A stretch of 64,000 nt of DNA from Citrobacter freundii (GTDB lineage Bacteria; Bacteroidota; Bacteroidia; Chitinophagales; Chitinophagaceae), in contig QFQQ01000007.1 of NCBI GenBank assembly GCA_003243445.1, positions 1-64,000 on the forward strand. Direction: 5' to 3'. Both the position numbers and the translations under genes were made by a program. This document shows, in pieces, positions 27,222 to 36,197 of this stretch. Each line of letters opens with the position of its first letter. Positions within the stretch are counted from its first letter, which is position 1. The notes under the pieces were generated by a model. The model saw only the letters and a list, made by a program, of their open reading frames with translations, was not told where the DNA came from and did no database searches.

Positions 27222-27250
27222 AAGACCTGTTGTTTCTACAGCGGGTCTTT
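27222..27250 (+). terminator. Stem-loop terminator, copy 1
   Basis: AAGACCTGTTG and CAGCGGGTCTT pair around a TTTCTA loop and run into TTCTT. It is probably the terminator of the SusCD-PorP operon, 140 bases after the last stop. It is closely similar to the copy 90 bases downstream. Confidence 0.6.
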
Positions 27251-27313
27251 CTTAACATGGCAACAGTTTCTCAACATAGCAGTTGTTGTTTTCATCAGCA
27301 GTTGATTTAAAGG

Positions 27314-27345
27314 CAGACCGGTTGTTTCTACAGCCGGTTTCTTTT
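27314..27345 (+). terminator. Stem-loop terminator, copy 2
   Basis: AGACCGGTTG and CAGCCGGTTTC pair around the same TTTCTA loop and end in TTTT. The shared core GTTGTTTCTACAG shows that the two copies arose by duplication. Confidence 0.6.
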
Positions 27346-27930
27346 AACAGCAAAGACGGGCCAATCATTTCAATCACTTTATTTGACAGAATCCGTGACA
27401 AGATGATTACTGTACGTTTTTTTTACAGCGTTATTTTTTTTCTCTCTTTCTGTTGAAGGAGAGTAACCCGGTGGCGGGGCTTTATGTGATCGGATCGCCT
27501 TTGGTTGAAGAGGCGGAGATATTTACCGGTGGAAATACTTTTAGGGCAAGAACGATCAATAATAGCGTGTCAAATAAGTATGTGCAGCAAGCAATGCTGA
27601 ATGGACTGTTTATAACAAACCATATCTGTTGCATAAAGATCTTATCAGGGGGGAGAGTTGGTATTGTATATGGGAGACAGGCCTTCGATGAGTTGGGGTG
27701 CTGATAAAAAAGGCCGGCCGTATTCATTGGTTTTGCCGTGATATGGTTAATGTGTTGCATAAGATTCCGCAGATCACGCAGATTTATTTGTCTGACAGCT
27801 GAGATGATACTCTTGTAAGAAGCAGTCGGGTAGTAGGAAAGGCGTATTGCGCAGATAAGGTCGTGACAGGGGAGGTTATCCGGAGGATCCGGGCCACCTC
27901 ATTTTGAACCGGTTGATCTAAGTCGTCACT

Positions 27931-30900
27931 ATGGGAATTAAAGGATTATTCGTTTTATTGTTTTTGCAATTGTTCACTGGCCATAGAATATGGGCTACTG
28001 AGCGATCTCAGCCGTATGAGGTTACTATTTACAATACGGATAATGGCCTGCCGCAGAACAGTGTCAAAAGCATTGCGTTTGATAAGGCGGGTTTTTGCTG
28101 GCTGGCTACCGAAATGGGGTTGGTGCGGTTTGATGGAAGGAATTTTAAAGTTTTTGGTGCCGGGCCAACAAGTAACCTTCGTTGGGGACGGGTACAATCG
28201 ATTATGCCGACCCGCAGAGGCGAACTGGAAGTGAGTTTTATTGATCATACCAAGGCAGAGATCCGCCGGCAGGGGAGCGAAGCAACATGGCGGCCTGTCG
28301 CCAGCGGCACTGTCAAGGGGCTTTATTCAAGGTCCGGTTATATTGTTGATGAAAGCCTGATCGATCACCTCGGGTCATCGCTTCAAGTTGCGAATATCTG
28401 GAACAGATTCGAAATGGCATACGAACGGAACAGGATCGTTGGACTCGATCGCAACGAGGCGTATGTTTTGCTGGACGATCATTTGTACTACCTGCATGAT
28501 GATATTGTGCGCAGCTATGAAGCCCGCGATCTCTCAAAACAAATGTTATTGCTGGAGAACATTTACCTGAATATCGGAAAGGGCAATACGATAAAGGCCT
28601 GGTTGAATGGAGCGCCTTTGCCGCTGAGCGCTGGAATTACGGGAGAACTGGCTACAGAACGGGCATTCATTGCGGGTGATTTCAAAGCATTGTGGTGCCC
28701 TGGCGGAAGTTATATTTATTGCAATGCACGTTTATACCGGCTCGTCCTTTCGGGTAAAAGCATTTATTCCATTAGGGTAGTAGAGGACCTGCCCATTAAG
28801 GATGTCAGTAGTATAAGTGTAGACGCCGTTAACCAGATCTATTATCTGGGAAGCGGCATTAATGGTTTGTATGTTGTAAGACCGTCCGATTTTTTTGTTC
28901 CGTCGCTGCCGGCAGCTTCGCCCGCGATGGTGCAGAATTATTATACTCAGGCAGTGATGGACAGTAATTGGTTGTTCTGCCATGACGTACTCTTTTCAAG
29001 GAAAGGAGACTCAAAGGTTATTTCATTTGATGGAGACCATCCGGGTGTTTTACAGCCTGTATCACCCGAGACATTTTATTACGGGCGTGCTGGTGAACTG
29101 AGAATCTATAATATTCATACGCAGCGCTCAGGCAAAATAGCAATCCTGGATGGAAGGATTTCGGGTATGTTGTCAGATAAAGAGGAAAACGCCCTGTATG
29201 TTACAACACGTAAAAGTATATACATACTAAGCGGTGACACGATCACTGATCATTATATTCTACCATTACGTGATGGAGATATCTCCTGTTTTGTAAAAGA
29301 AGATGATACACATTTTATTGTTGGATCAACAAAAGGTTTGCATTGGTATCATAAGGGAGCGAATGCATTTGGAAGAACAATCCTCGATTCTATCAATATC
29401 AGAACATTGTATAAGGATGCTGATGGCGGGATCTGGATCGGGACTTATGGAAATGGTTTTTTCCTGTATGACAACGGAAAATTACAGGAGTTCCCGGCAG
29501 GCCCATCCGGGTCGTTAAAAACTGTTCATGCATTTGTGGATGATGGCCGCGGTTTTTTCTGGCTTACGACAAATAACGGGTTGTTCAAGGTCAGCAAAGC
29601 CGAACTCCGCGCTTATGCAGGCGGGACTATCGGTGAAGTGTATTATTACCTGTTCAATAAAAATGACGGCCTTCCTACGAACGAATTTAACGGAGGGTTC
29701 CAATTGCCTTATGCATGGTTTCCTGATAGTTTGCTCTCGCTTCCCACGCTGGACGGCCTTGTATGGTTCCATCCTCATGCGGTAAAGACCATGTTTCCCA
29801 GTAAGCCGATCTACATGGATAAAGCAATGCTGGATGATGGTGAGCTGCCGGCAGGTTTGCAAACATTCAACGTGCCGCCGGGACATCATTCGCTTCTGCT
29901 TTGGGTGACCAGCCCTTATTTTGGTCATCCGCAGAATATGCAGTTGGAATACCAGATCGAAGGGGTGATGACGGGATGGCGGAAGATCACCGGAGATGGT
30001 AAGGTTCTTTTGCAAAATCTTCCTTCGGGAAATTATAACGTGGTCTTCCGTAAACGGGATGGGATATCATTTACCTCTTTTGATAAGCTGTCAGTTCAGG
30101 TGAATGTTCAGCCTTTTTTCTTTGAGCAATGGTGGTTCCTGCTGATCGTTGCGGTGTTGACCATCTTACTCGTATATGCGATCCTCCAATGGCGTACGAA
30201 AAGACTGACCAGGAAAGCGCAGGAGCTTGAAGCAAATGTGAAAGCCCGGACAAAGGAACTGAAGCAGGTGATCGCAAGGCTGGAAAAGTCAGAGAAATCA
30301 CTTGCCACCAGCGTGGAAACAAAAGACCAGGTGATCTCGATGGTGCTGCATGATCTGCAATCTCCCATCCGCTTCCTGGATATGCTGGGACGAAGGCTGG
30401 CTAGAGATCAGCGCCGGCTTGATAGCGGCGAGCTGGGAGTGCGAATCAGTGAGATCAACAATAGTACAAGCTCATTGTATAGTTTCACTACGCAATTTTT
30501 TGCCTGGGCGAAGAGCCAGCACAGTCAATTTACAGTAACGGTAAGGTGGGTCGTTCTGCAGGATATATTTGATAATATTGGGCTGCTGTACACGGACATT
30601 TTAAAGAGCAAGCATAATGAGTTGATCATCCATCCTACATCACTGAAGTGCTATACGGATCCTGATCTGTTGATGATCGTTCTCCGCAACCTGGTGGACA
30701 ACGCACATAAGAATACAACTAATGGAAAGGTGGAGCTATCGGTGCGTTTTGTGGAGAATGAATTTTTTATCAGGGTTGCTGATACAGGTGTAGGGATGGA
30801 TGAGCGCCAGATAGCTGCCTTTCTGCATAAGAAAGTTAGCACGGTAGAAGGTTTGGGAGGAATGTTGGTAGCAACACTACTGGAAAAAATGAATGGCAGG

Positions 30901-30966
30901 CTTATTATTCAGAGCCAGCCGGGAGCGGGAAGTTGTTTTATCATTCGGCTGCCTTTGCATCCGTGA
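27931..30966 (+). CDS. Reg_prop/Y_Y_Y membrane sensor histidine kinase
   Basis: A 1011-residue two-component sensor. A signal peptide (about 1-23) leads a periplasmic sensor built of Reg_prop beta-propeller repeats (YNTDNGLPQNSVKSIAFD, GFCWLATEMGLVRFDG, GGIWIGTYGNGFFLYDNG, GFFWLTTNNGLFKV) and a Y_Y_Y domain (about 640-725). One transmembrane helix (about 732-752) and a coiled coil precede the HisKA region with H807 in VLHDLQSPI and HATPase_c (NLVDNAHKN, DTGVGMD). It lacks the receiver and AraC parts of hybrid SusR-type sensors. Its 3' end overlaps the convergent LuxR-type regulator gene by 26 bp, which is its likely partner. Confidence 0.92.
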   Translation: MGIKGLFVLLFLQLFTGHRIWATERSQPYEVTIYNTDNGLPQNSVKSIAFDKAGFCWLATEMGLVRFDGRNFKVFGAGPTSNLRWGRVQSIMPTRRGELEVSFIDHTKAEIRRQGSEATWRPVASGTVKGLYSRSGYIVDESLIDHLGSSLQVANIWNRFEMAYERNRIVGLDRNEAYVLLDDHLYYLHDDIVRSYEARDLSKQMLLLENIYLNIGKGNTIKAWLNGAPLPLSAGITGELATERAFIAGDFKALWCPGGSYIYCNARLYRLVLSGKSIYSIRVVEDLPIKDVSSISVDAVNQIYYLGSGINGLYVVRPSDFFVPSLPAASPAMVQNYYTQAVMDSNWLFCHDVLFSRKGDSKVISFDGDHPGVLQPVSPETFYYGRAGELRIYNIHTQRSGKIAILDGRISGMLSDKEENALYVTTRKSIYILSGDTITDHYILPLRDGDISCFVKEDDTHFIVGSTKGLHWYHKGANAFGRTILDSINIRTLYKDADGGIWIGTYGNGFFLYDNGKLQEFPAGPSGSLKTVHAFVDDGRGFFWLTTNNGLFKVSKAELRAYAGGTIGEVYYYLFNKNDGLPTNEFNGGFQLPYAWFPDSLLSLPTLDGLVWFHPHAVKTMFPSKPIYMDKAMLDDGELPAGLQTFNVPPGHHSLLLWVTSPYFGHPQNMQLEYQIEGVMTGWRKITGDGKVLLQNLPSGNYNVVFRKRDGISFTSFDKLSVQVNVQPFFFEQWWFLLIVAVLTILLVYAILQWRTKRLTRKAQELEANVKARTKELKQVIARLEKSEKSLATSVETKDQVISMVLHDLQSPIRFLDMLGRRLARDQRRLDSGELGVRISEINNSTSSLYSFTTQFFAWAKSQHSQFTVTVRWVVLQDIFDNIGLLYTDILKSKHNELIIHPTSLKCYTDPDLLMIVLRNLVDNAHKNTTNGKVELSVRFVENEFFIRVADTGVGMDERQIAAFLHKKVSTVEGLGGMLVATLLEKMNGRLIIQSQPGAGSCFIIRLPLHP

Positions 30967-31597
30967 GTCCATGTACCTGCGCCAGCGTATTCAGTTCGAT
31001 GACATTGGAGATGCCTAACTTTTCATAGATACGCGACTTGAAGGAACTTGCAGTAGAGGAGCTGATCGAAAGTGTATTGGAGATCTCCAGTGGGCCATGT
31101 CCCTTCAGCAGCAACAGTGTGACCGCGAGTTCCCGTTCGGACAATTTACTGAAAGGAGAGGCTGACCCGCCTGGTTCTGTCATCAGTTGCTGAATGTTAT
31201 CCATCTGCGAAGGCGTCATGTATTTTCTTCCCTGGCTAAGCGCTTTGATGGCGTTTACGATATCTTCTTCGGGTGCATCTTTCTGTAAATAGCAATATGC
31301 CCCTGCCGCAAGCATGCGGCGGGCGAATACGTTTTCCGGATTGACACTCATGACCATGATCCTGACGCCGGGCTGCAATTGTAAAAGATCGTGCACCAGT
31401 GTGATCATGTCCACGCCCGGCATGTTGAGATCGGTGATGAGGAAATGAAATTCCTGTTTGCGCATCAATTGAAAGATCTCTTTTCCATTTGAGGCAAAAG
31501 TGACACTGCAGCTGCCAAGTGTATCCTGCACGAGCATACGCAGACCAAGCCGCACCGATAGATGATCATCTGCTATGAGTATTTGAAAGGCTGCCAT
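30941..31597 (-). CDS. NarL/LuxR-family response regulator
   Basis: A 218-residue DNA-binding regulator. The receiver (about 4-120) has D10-D11, phospho-acceptor D56 in ITDLNMPG and a lysine in CYLQKDA; the C-terminal LuxR-type helix-turn-helix (about 150-212) contains LSERELAVTLLLLKGHGPLEISNTL and the KSRIYEKLG recognition region. I chose the ATG at 31597; the frame is open to 31771 but that extension does not resemble a receiver. The stop lies inside the 3' end of the convergent sensor kinase gene. Confidence 0.92.
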   Translation of the reverse strand: MAAFQILIADDHLSVRLGLRMLVQDTLGSCSVTFASNGKEIFQLMRKQEFHFLITDLNMPGVDMITLVHDLLQLQPGVRIMVMSVNPENVFARRMLAAGAYCYLQKDAPEEDIVNAIKALSQGRKYMTPSQMDNIQQLMTEPGGSASPFSKLSERELAVTLLLLKGHGPLEISNTLSISSSTASSFKSRIYEKLGISNVIELNTLAQVHGLTDAKAAE

Positions 31598-31824
31598 TGC
31601 AAGAAGAATTGATTGAGGATTGTTGAAAACAAAAATAATTAAACCATGGGATGAAAAAGACCCTGATTTGTTAATTAACAGAAGGCAGCGCATGAACAAA
31701 GTCATGCAGCTGCCATGGTTTACCACCACTCTTCGTGACAGGTATCTGTTGTCCCTGCTACCTGGAAACACGAAGAAATCTGTCGGACCTGGTTTAATGT
31801 ATGAGAAGAAAGCCCGGTTTATGA

Positions 31825-32469
31825 CTAGCCACCAGCGCCAGTCAGGCGGATATATAGTCCCGCATCAAATGAAAAATATTTGCTGACAGGTTCTGTTGTG
31901 ATAGGATTCGGAATATTACCAACGGTGATATTTTGCGGATCACCTTCACCGAAGGTGAAGTTGTATCTGACCTGCCCGAAAATACCGAACGACTGACCGA
32001 GTCCTATGTTGAGACCAGCTTTCGGAGAAAGAAGGAAGTACGTTTTGTTATTCTTATTCTCTACGATCTGTGTATTTGTGGAGACATAAGAAACGTTCTG
32101 CCTGTTATAACTTAAACCGGCGTCAACTCCAAGATAAGGTTGCACCATATCTGTGCGTGGTTTAAGCAGTATATCCAATCCTGCTGCCAGATTACTGACT
32201 ACATCTGCCGAGTAATAGGTCCATGCACCTGCGCCGGAGCCACCCCTGATCTCGCTCTTTTTTTTGGGATAGGAGGTGAGGCCCACTCCAAGCGCAACAG
32301 AATTTCCGAGAAAGATCTTTCCGTTCAGACCACCGCCCCAGAGACCGGCTTTATTGTCACTGGTTCCTTTCAGATAAGAGCCGTAGGCACTCAATTGAAC
32401 CTGGGCTTTCAATGTTCCTGCTATTACCATGCTGGTAACTACTGCCAATGCTGTTTTCTTCATATTCAT
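31825..32469 (-). CDS. Outer-membrane beta-barrel protein (OmpA/Opa-like)
   Basis: A 214-residue porin-like protein with a signal peptide (about 1-22, ending LKA). The rest alternates amphipathic strands (VQLSAYGSYLKG, SVALGVGLTSY, PYLGVDAGLSYNR, GIFGQVRYNFTFG) and ends in a strand with aromatic and Leu residues (FDAGLYIRLTG), as 8-stranded barrels do. No specific ligand is suggested. A TAnnTTTG-type -7 box reads TATTTTTG on the minus strand at 32516-32523, about 45 bases upstream, without an obvious -33 partner. Confidence 0.8.
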   Translation of the reverse strand: MNMKKTALAVVTSMVIAGTLKAQVQLSAYGSYLKGTSDNKAGLWGGGLNGKIFLGNSVALGVGLTSYPKKKSEIRGGSGAGAWTYYSADVVSNLAAGLDILLKPRTDMVQPYLGVDAGLSYNRQNVSYVSTNTQIVENKNNKTYFLLSPKAGLNIGLGQSFGIFGQVRYNFTFGEGDPQNITVGNIPNPITTEPVSKYFSFDAGLYIRLTGAGG

Positions 32470-32565
32470 ACGTACGTTTTAAAGTTGCTGATCTGCCGAT
32501 CAATTCATTTCAATGCAAAAATATCTTCATGGTGTATGCGGATAAATAGCTTTTTTCCGAATAAA

Positions 32566-32611
32566 CTGTGGCTTTTCAGCTACAACGTGCGCTGTAGGGA
32601 AAACGCCACAG
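32566..32611. repeat. Nested hairpin upstream of a small gene
   Basis: CTGTGGC (32566-32572) and GCCACAG (32605-32611) enclose a second stem CTACA / TGTAG. It is not followed by a T-run. A partly similar AGCTACAATGTGC word occurs at about 33038. Confidence 0.35.
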
Positions 32612-32737
32612 GATTTCGTAATACGGCCACGTTTCTTGAATGATAAGGGGTCTATTTTTGATCAGCTATTTTTTTGATAATGATCTTTATTGTCTGCGGC
32701 ATACTGGTGTGCTGCGAATCCTAAATACCATTTACGT

Positions 32738-33019
32738 ATGAGAACTTTTTTTTGGTTGGTGGGGGATGGCTTTCCAAAAGAAGAAGCTGCACTGATCTAC
32801 GATTTCGATGCGGTCGAGGATGTAATGCTGGTCATTCTTCATGATGAAGAGGCCGGAGGACCTATTGCCGTTATCGTCTATGAACGGGGATACAGGAACT
32901 GGGAGATCGACGGTGATAAAATAGTTCCGGAAAAAGTGGACGCGATAATTGAGTTTTTGCAGCAATACTTTGCTGACAAAGATTACAGATTCCGGAAGGC
33001 TGTTCATTATTTTTTATAA
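32738..33019 (+). CDS. Small acidic hypothetical protein (93 aa)
   Basis: Unrecognised. The ATG at 32738 is preferred to an upstream in-frame start at 32690 that adds 16 unlikely residues. It is a soluble, acidic protein with a DAVEDVMLVILHDEE helix or strand, an AVIVYERG strand and a C-terminal helix (DAIIEFLQQYFADK). No signal peptide. No operon partner is evident. Confidence 0.55.
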   Translation: MRTFFWLVGDGFPKEEAALIYDFDAVEDVMLVILHDEEAGGPIAVIVYERGYRNWEIDGDKIVPEKVDAIIEFLQQYFADKDYRFRKAVHYFL

Positions 33020-33122
33020 TGTGCCTGTGTCTAAAGAGCTACAATGTGCTATTAAAAGGCTACGGTACAATCTCTTTGTGTTGAATAGTTTTACTCATTG
33101 ATAAAAGAAAGTAACCTGCATT

Positions 33123-33572
33123 ATGAAAACGAAGGCAATCCTGCGAAGCTTCAGTGTTTTGTTAATGAGCATTTTTTTGGCAGCATGCTCGAAAAATACT
33201 TCACCACCGGCTCCGCCTGTTTCCAACACATTTCCGCTGTATAACCACTCTTCCGGAACGGCTAAAGCTGCTGGGTCTTTTACCTTGTTTCAATTAGAAG
33301 GAGGGAAGGTGTCGATCAATATACAATTAGACGCGGATTATTTTGTACCGGGTATTATGCTGGATGCCTATTTAGTGACGTGCGACACATGTTCGCTGAT
33401 CTATACTTCGCTGGGAAGTGTGAATGGCAATACCGGTGCGGGTTCTACGCCGGCTTTGAAGACCAACGGAAATAATGAAGCCATACTATATGATTCACTG
33501 ATCACAAAAAAAGGATATGCTGTAAAAATATTGAATGGCAGTAACGTGCAGGCTGTAGGAGCGATCCAGTGA
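33123..33572 (+). CDS. Small lipoprotein of unknown function
   Basis: A 149-residue predicted lipoprotein: the signal ends in IFLAAC (Cys 22), followed by a Ser/Pro-rich linker. The mature part looks like a beta-sandwich (SFTLFQLEGGKVSINIQLDAD) and contains a CDTC pair (about 97-100) that may form a disulfide or bind metal. No close family is recognised. It stands between small genes without tight spacing. Confidence 0.7.
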   Translation: MKTKAILRSFSVLLMSIFLAACSKNTSPPAPPVSNTFPLYNHSSGTAKAAGSFTLFQLEGGKVSINIQLDADYFVPGIMLDAYLVTCDTCSLIYTSLGSVNGNTGAGSTPALKTNGNNEAILYDSLITKKGYAVKILNGSNVQAVGAIQ

Positions 33573-33638
33573 TACGGGTTGGCTGTTTACGGTAGCTGAG
33601 CATTGAATGTTATGCTGTTCTCTGAGCAATCGTACTTT

Positions 33639-34247
33639 ATGAAGATCCAACTTACTTTTATCTTGCTATTATGTGGATTGGCGGGAAGAACACAGCCGCT
33701 CATCCAGCCTTCCCGCATCGTGTATAAAAATGCGGGCTATCCTGCTATCACTATTTCTTTCAAAGCAGCTAACGAAGATGTCCGGGATGCGTTGAAAGCT
33801 GCGCTGAAAGCCGGGAAAGGAAGTTATAAAACAAAAAAAGGAGTGATCATTGGAAAGAAGTGGCGGCAAGCCGACATTAGCGAAGGAATGTTGAATAACT
33901 GGTGGACGATAAAATCAACAGGCAGACGCTCCAGGGAAGTAGTAACCGTTCAGATGAGTCTTCAACGGGCCGATTCGATATTCATGACAGATCCGGCAGA
34001 TACGATTGATTATGCAAAGGCCGTGTCTTATCTATCCACACTTCCGCTGAAAGTGGAGCTATATCGAAAGAATGCCGAGCTCACTGCCCTGAGAAAGCAA
34101 CTGGCAAAAGTGGCCAACGAATTAGCCGCGCTGAGGAAAAAAGATCGTCGCCGCAAGCGGGATTACGACCGGAAATCACGGGAGCTCGATCGGTTAGCGG
34201 AGCAGATCCACGCATTAGAATACGCTAATCCGGAAACATCACCCTAA
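33639..34247 (+). CDS. Exported protein with C-terminal coiled coil
   Basis: Unrecognised, 202 residues from the ATG at 33639. A signal peptide (1-18, ending AGRTQ) is followed by a globular part (about 20-135) and a long charged heptad-like helix (about 145-198) rich in Leu, Lys, Arg and Glu, ending ELDRLAEQIHALEY. This suggests a periplasmic protein that oligomerises through a coiled coil. A start at 33603 is possible but would place residues in front of the signal peptide. Confidence 0.65.
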   Translation: MKIQLTFILLLCGLAGRTQPLIQPSRIVYKNAGYPAITISFKAANEDVRDALKAALKAGKGSYKTKKGVIIGKKWRQADISEGMLNNWWTIKSTGRRSREVVTVQMSLQRADSIFMTDPADTIDYAKAVSYLSTLPLKVELYRKNAELTALRKQLAKVANELAALRKKDRRRKRDYDRKSRELDRLAEQIHALEYANPETSP

Positions 34248-34298
34248 GCGTTGACGATCGCATGACAAAACTATTCAGCCCATTTTATACTTTTTACT

Positions 34299-34598
34299 AT
34301 GGATCTCCAACAAGCAAAAGCGGAATTGGAAAGAGCCCTGAAAGCACGCTACTACTGGAACAAGAAAGTAGCGCAGCTGAAGGACGTGATCGCTGCACTT
34401 GGTGGTGATCCGGATGAATATAAAACGCAATTGTCTTTCCGGAATGAATCGATCTACACCGCAAGGCTGGATGGGTTTTCATACCAGGAGATATCAGCCC
34501 TCGTAGGTCTTTCCATCAGCAGGGTGAGGGAGATCTGTCAGCAGCAGCGGCTTAAGGCGTACGTTGCATTGAAGACGTTGTTTGGTGATCATGGCTAA
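34299..34598 (+). CDS. Small helix-turn-helix protein
   Basis: A 99-residue putative DNA-binding protein. A helical, charged N-terminal half (ELERALKARYYWNKKVAQLKDV) is followed by a sigma-region-4-like HTH at about 58-85 (FSYQEISALVGLSISRVREI). The helix pattern resembles the C-terminal part of sigma-70 or LuxR proteins without their other domains. Target unknown. It lies 50 bases after the coiled-coil protein gene. Confidence 0.65.
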   Translation: MDLQQAKAELERALKARYYWNKKVAQLKDVIAALGGDPDEYKTQLSFRNESIYTARLDGFSYQEISALVGLSISRVREICQQQRLKAYVALKTLFGDHG

Positions 34599-34865
34599 GG
34601 GGATGGTGGCCACAACGGGTTTGTGAATTTTTTCAATTACATACAGTAAATGGCTCACACTTGAAATGAATTTATCCGGGTTAACCCTTATAAAAAAAAT
34701 AAATGTCGCTTCGGTAAAAAAAAATCTACACTACGTTTAATGATATATACATAGATGGCTGGTTACAATCAACCTAAATACTGTACCTTGTATACGTGCA
34801 GCGAATAATCCTGATCACTATTCGCCTGAACGGTATACACTCATTATCTATTCCTGCTGTTGCTT

Positions 34866-35984
34866 ATGAAGGAAGACATCAATCCTCTTGATTTTTTGCA
34901 GAAAGGCGCGCAACAAAATGCACTTTTGGCGGCTATTGTCCATTCCTCGCAAGACGCGATTGTCAGTAAAACAGTGGAAGGCATTGTACTTAGCTGGAAC
35001 AGGGCCGCAGAGCAATTATTTGAATACACGGCCAGTGAGATGATCGGTCATTCTATTACGAGACTGATACCCGAAGACCGGATGAATGAAGAGCAGATGA
35101 TCATCGAGGAAATGTTAAGCGGTCGTTCGGTCGAACACTATGCAACTATCCGCCGGACAAAATCAGGCAGGCTCGTTTCCGTCTCTCTATCTATTTCTCC
35201 TGTATTGGATGAACGACAGCAAACGATCGGCATCGCTAAAATTGCGCGGGATATCACCAGGCAACAGGAACTCGAAGCACAACTGAAGGCAACGAATTTA
35301 GAACTGCAGAAGTCAAATTTGTATAAAGATGATTTCATTGCACTGGCCGGTCATGAGTTAAAGACACCGTTGTCGACGATCAAAGCCTACCTGGAGCTGA
35401 TTGACTGTTATCCCGACAGAAGTGCAGAGTTCTCCGATAAAGCACTCAGGCAGGTTCAACGGCTGCAACATCTGTTATCGGAGCTACTGGATCTAACACG
35501 GCTGCAAGCCGGGAAGCTCACGATCCAGCGGGCGATGGTATCCATGGAAGAGATCATTCATAATGCGATGGAATCCGTGCAACAATCCATGTCCACCCAC
35601 CAGCTTTATTTTCAGTCTGAGTTAGCCGCCTTGCAAACAGAAGTGGATGCGGTGCGTATCGAGCAGGTGCTGGTGAATTTACTGACCAATGCGATCAAAT
35701 ACTCGCCCGGCGCGGACAGCATTGTGATCAGGGCATTTTTAGAAGGAAGTAGTGTGCATGTTTCTGTAACTGATTTCGGCATCGGCATTGCCCCGCAACA
35801 CCAAACCGCAATCTTCCAGCGGTTTTACCGGGTCAGTGGCAGCACGCATATCACGGAAGGCCTCGGAATGGGGCTGCATATTGCCCGCCATATTATAGAT
35901 CAACATAAAGGAAAACTGTGGCTGGAAAGTGTGCCGGGAGAGGGCAGCACCTTTCATTTCACGTTACCGCTCCCGCAGATTTGA
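34866..35984 (+). CDS. PAS-domain sensor histidine kinase
   Basis: A soluble 372-residue kinase: PAS with PAC about 18-135 (AIVSKTVEGIVLSWNRAAEQLF, IGIAKIARDIT), a short coiled coil, HisKA with H163 in AGHELKTPLST, and HATPase_c with NLLTNAIKYSP, TDFGIGIAP and GLGMGLHIA boxes. I chose the ATG at 34866 because the frame opens with a TTG two codons earlier. No response regulator is adjacent, so it is an orphan kinase here. No cofactor motif is visible in the PAS domain. Confidence 0.92.
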   Translation: MKEDINPLDFLQKGAQQNALLAAIVHSSQDAIVSKTVEGIVLSWNRAAEQLFEYTASEMIGHSITRLIPEDRMNEEQMIIEEMLSGRSVEHYATIRRTKSGRLVSVSLSISPVLDERQQTIGIAKIARDITRQQELEAQLKATNLELQKSNLYKDDFIALAGHELKTPLSTIKAYLELIDCYPDRSAEFSDKALRQVQRLQHLLSELLDLTRLQAGKLTIQRAMVSMEEIIHNAMESVQQSMSTHQLYFQSELAALQTEVDAVRIEQVLVNLLTNAIKYSPGADSIVIRAFLEGSSVHVSVTDFGIGIAPQHQTAIFQRFYRVSGSTHITEGLGMGLHIARHIIDQHKGKLWLESVPGEGSTFHFTLPLPQI

Positions 35985-36130
35985 GAAAAACTACTCATAC
36001 ATCGTCGTTGGTAAAAAGAGCAGCGTGATTTTTTGAAGCGACATTTTGCCAGGAATGGAATAGGTTGTTATGCCTTTTCAATCGATCTGTATGATCGTTG
36101 ATCCGGATCTCTGATTTCTTTACCTGAAAA

Positions 36131-36161
36131 TTTGGCCGGAAAGGAAAAATATATATCTTTG
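36131..36161 (+). promoter_or_regulatory. Bacteroidota-type promoter of the ABC/GntR operon
   Basis: A TTTG at 36131-36134 and TATCTTTG at 36154-36161 match the -33 (TTTG) and -7 (TAnnTTTG) boxes with the ideal 19-base spacer. The expected transcription start, about 7 bases downstream, falls inside the operator at 36164-36185. Confidence 0.75.
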
Positions 36162-36163
36162 AG

Positions 36164-36185
36164 GTGTACTAGATGGATAGTACAC
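36164..36185 (+). promoter_or_regulatory. Putative GntR (YtrA-type) operator
   Basis: GTGTACTA and TAGTACAC are perfect 8-bp inverted arms with a 6-base spacer, immediately downstream of the -7 box and 13 bases before the first start codon. YtrA-type regulators bind GTGTA-like dyads at their own operon, and the operon encodes such a regulator at 37880-38251. Repression by blocking initiation is inferred. Confidence 0.75.
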
Positions 36186-36197
36186 TAAATCACAGAT

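Larger units (their letters stand above)
27085..27930. other. 846-bp intergenic region with tandem stem-loops
   Basis: Two similar stem-loops at 27222-27250 and 27314-27345 follow the PorP gene. Short frames on both strands (27453-27704 plus, 27482-27760 minus) lack good starts and protein-like sequence. A single CGCAGAT repeat unit lies at about 27764-27786. Otherwise I see nothing. Confidence 0.5.

Noticed and set aside
27453..27760. Overlapping short frames on both strands downstream of the PorP gene
   Set aside because: The plus frame begins with TTG without support, neither sequence resembles a protein family, and they overlap each other.
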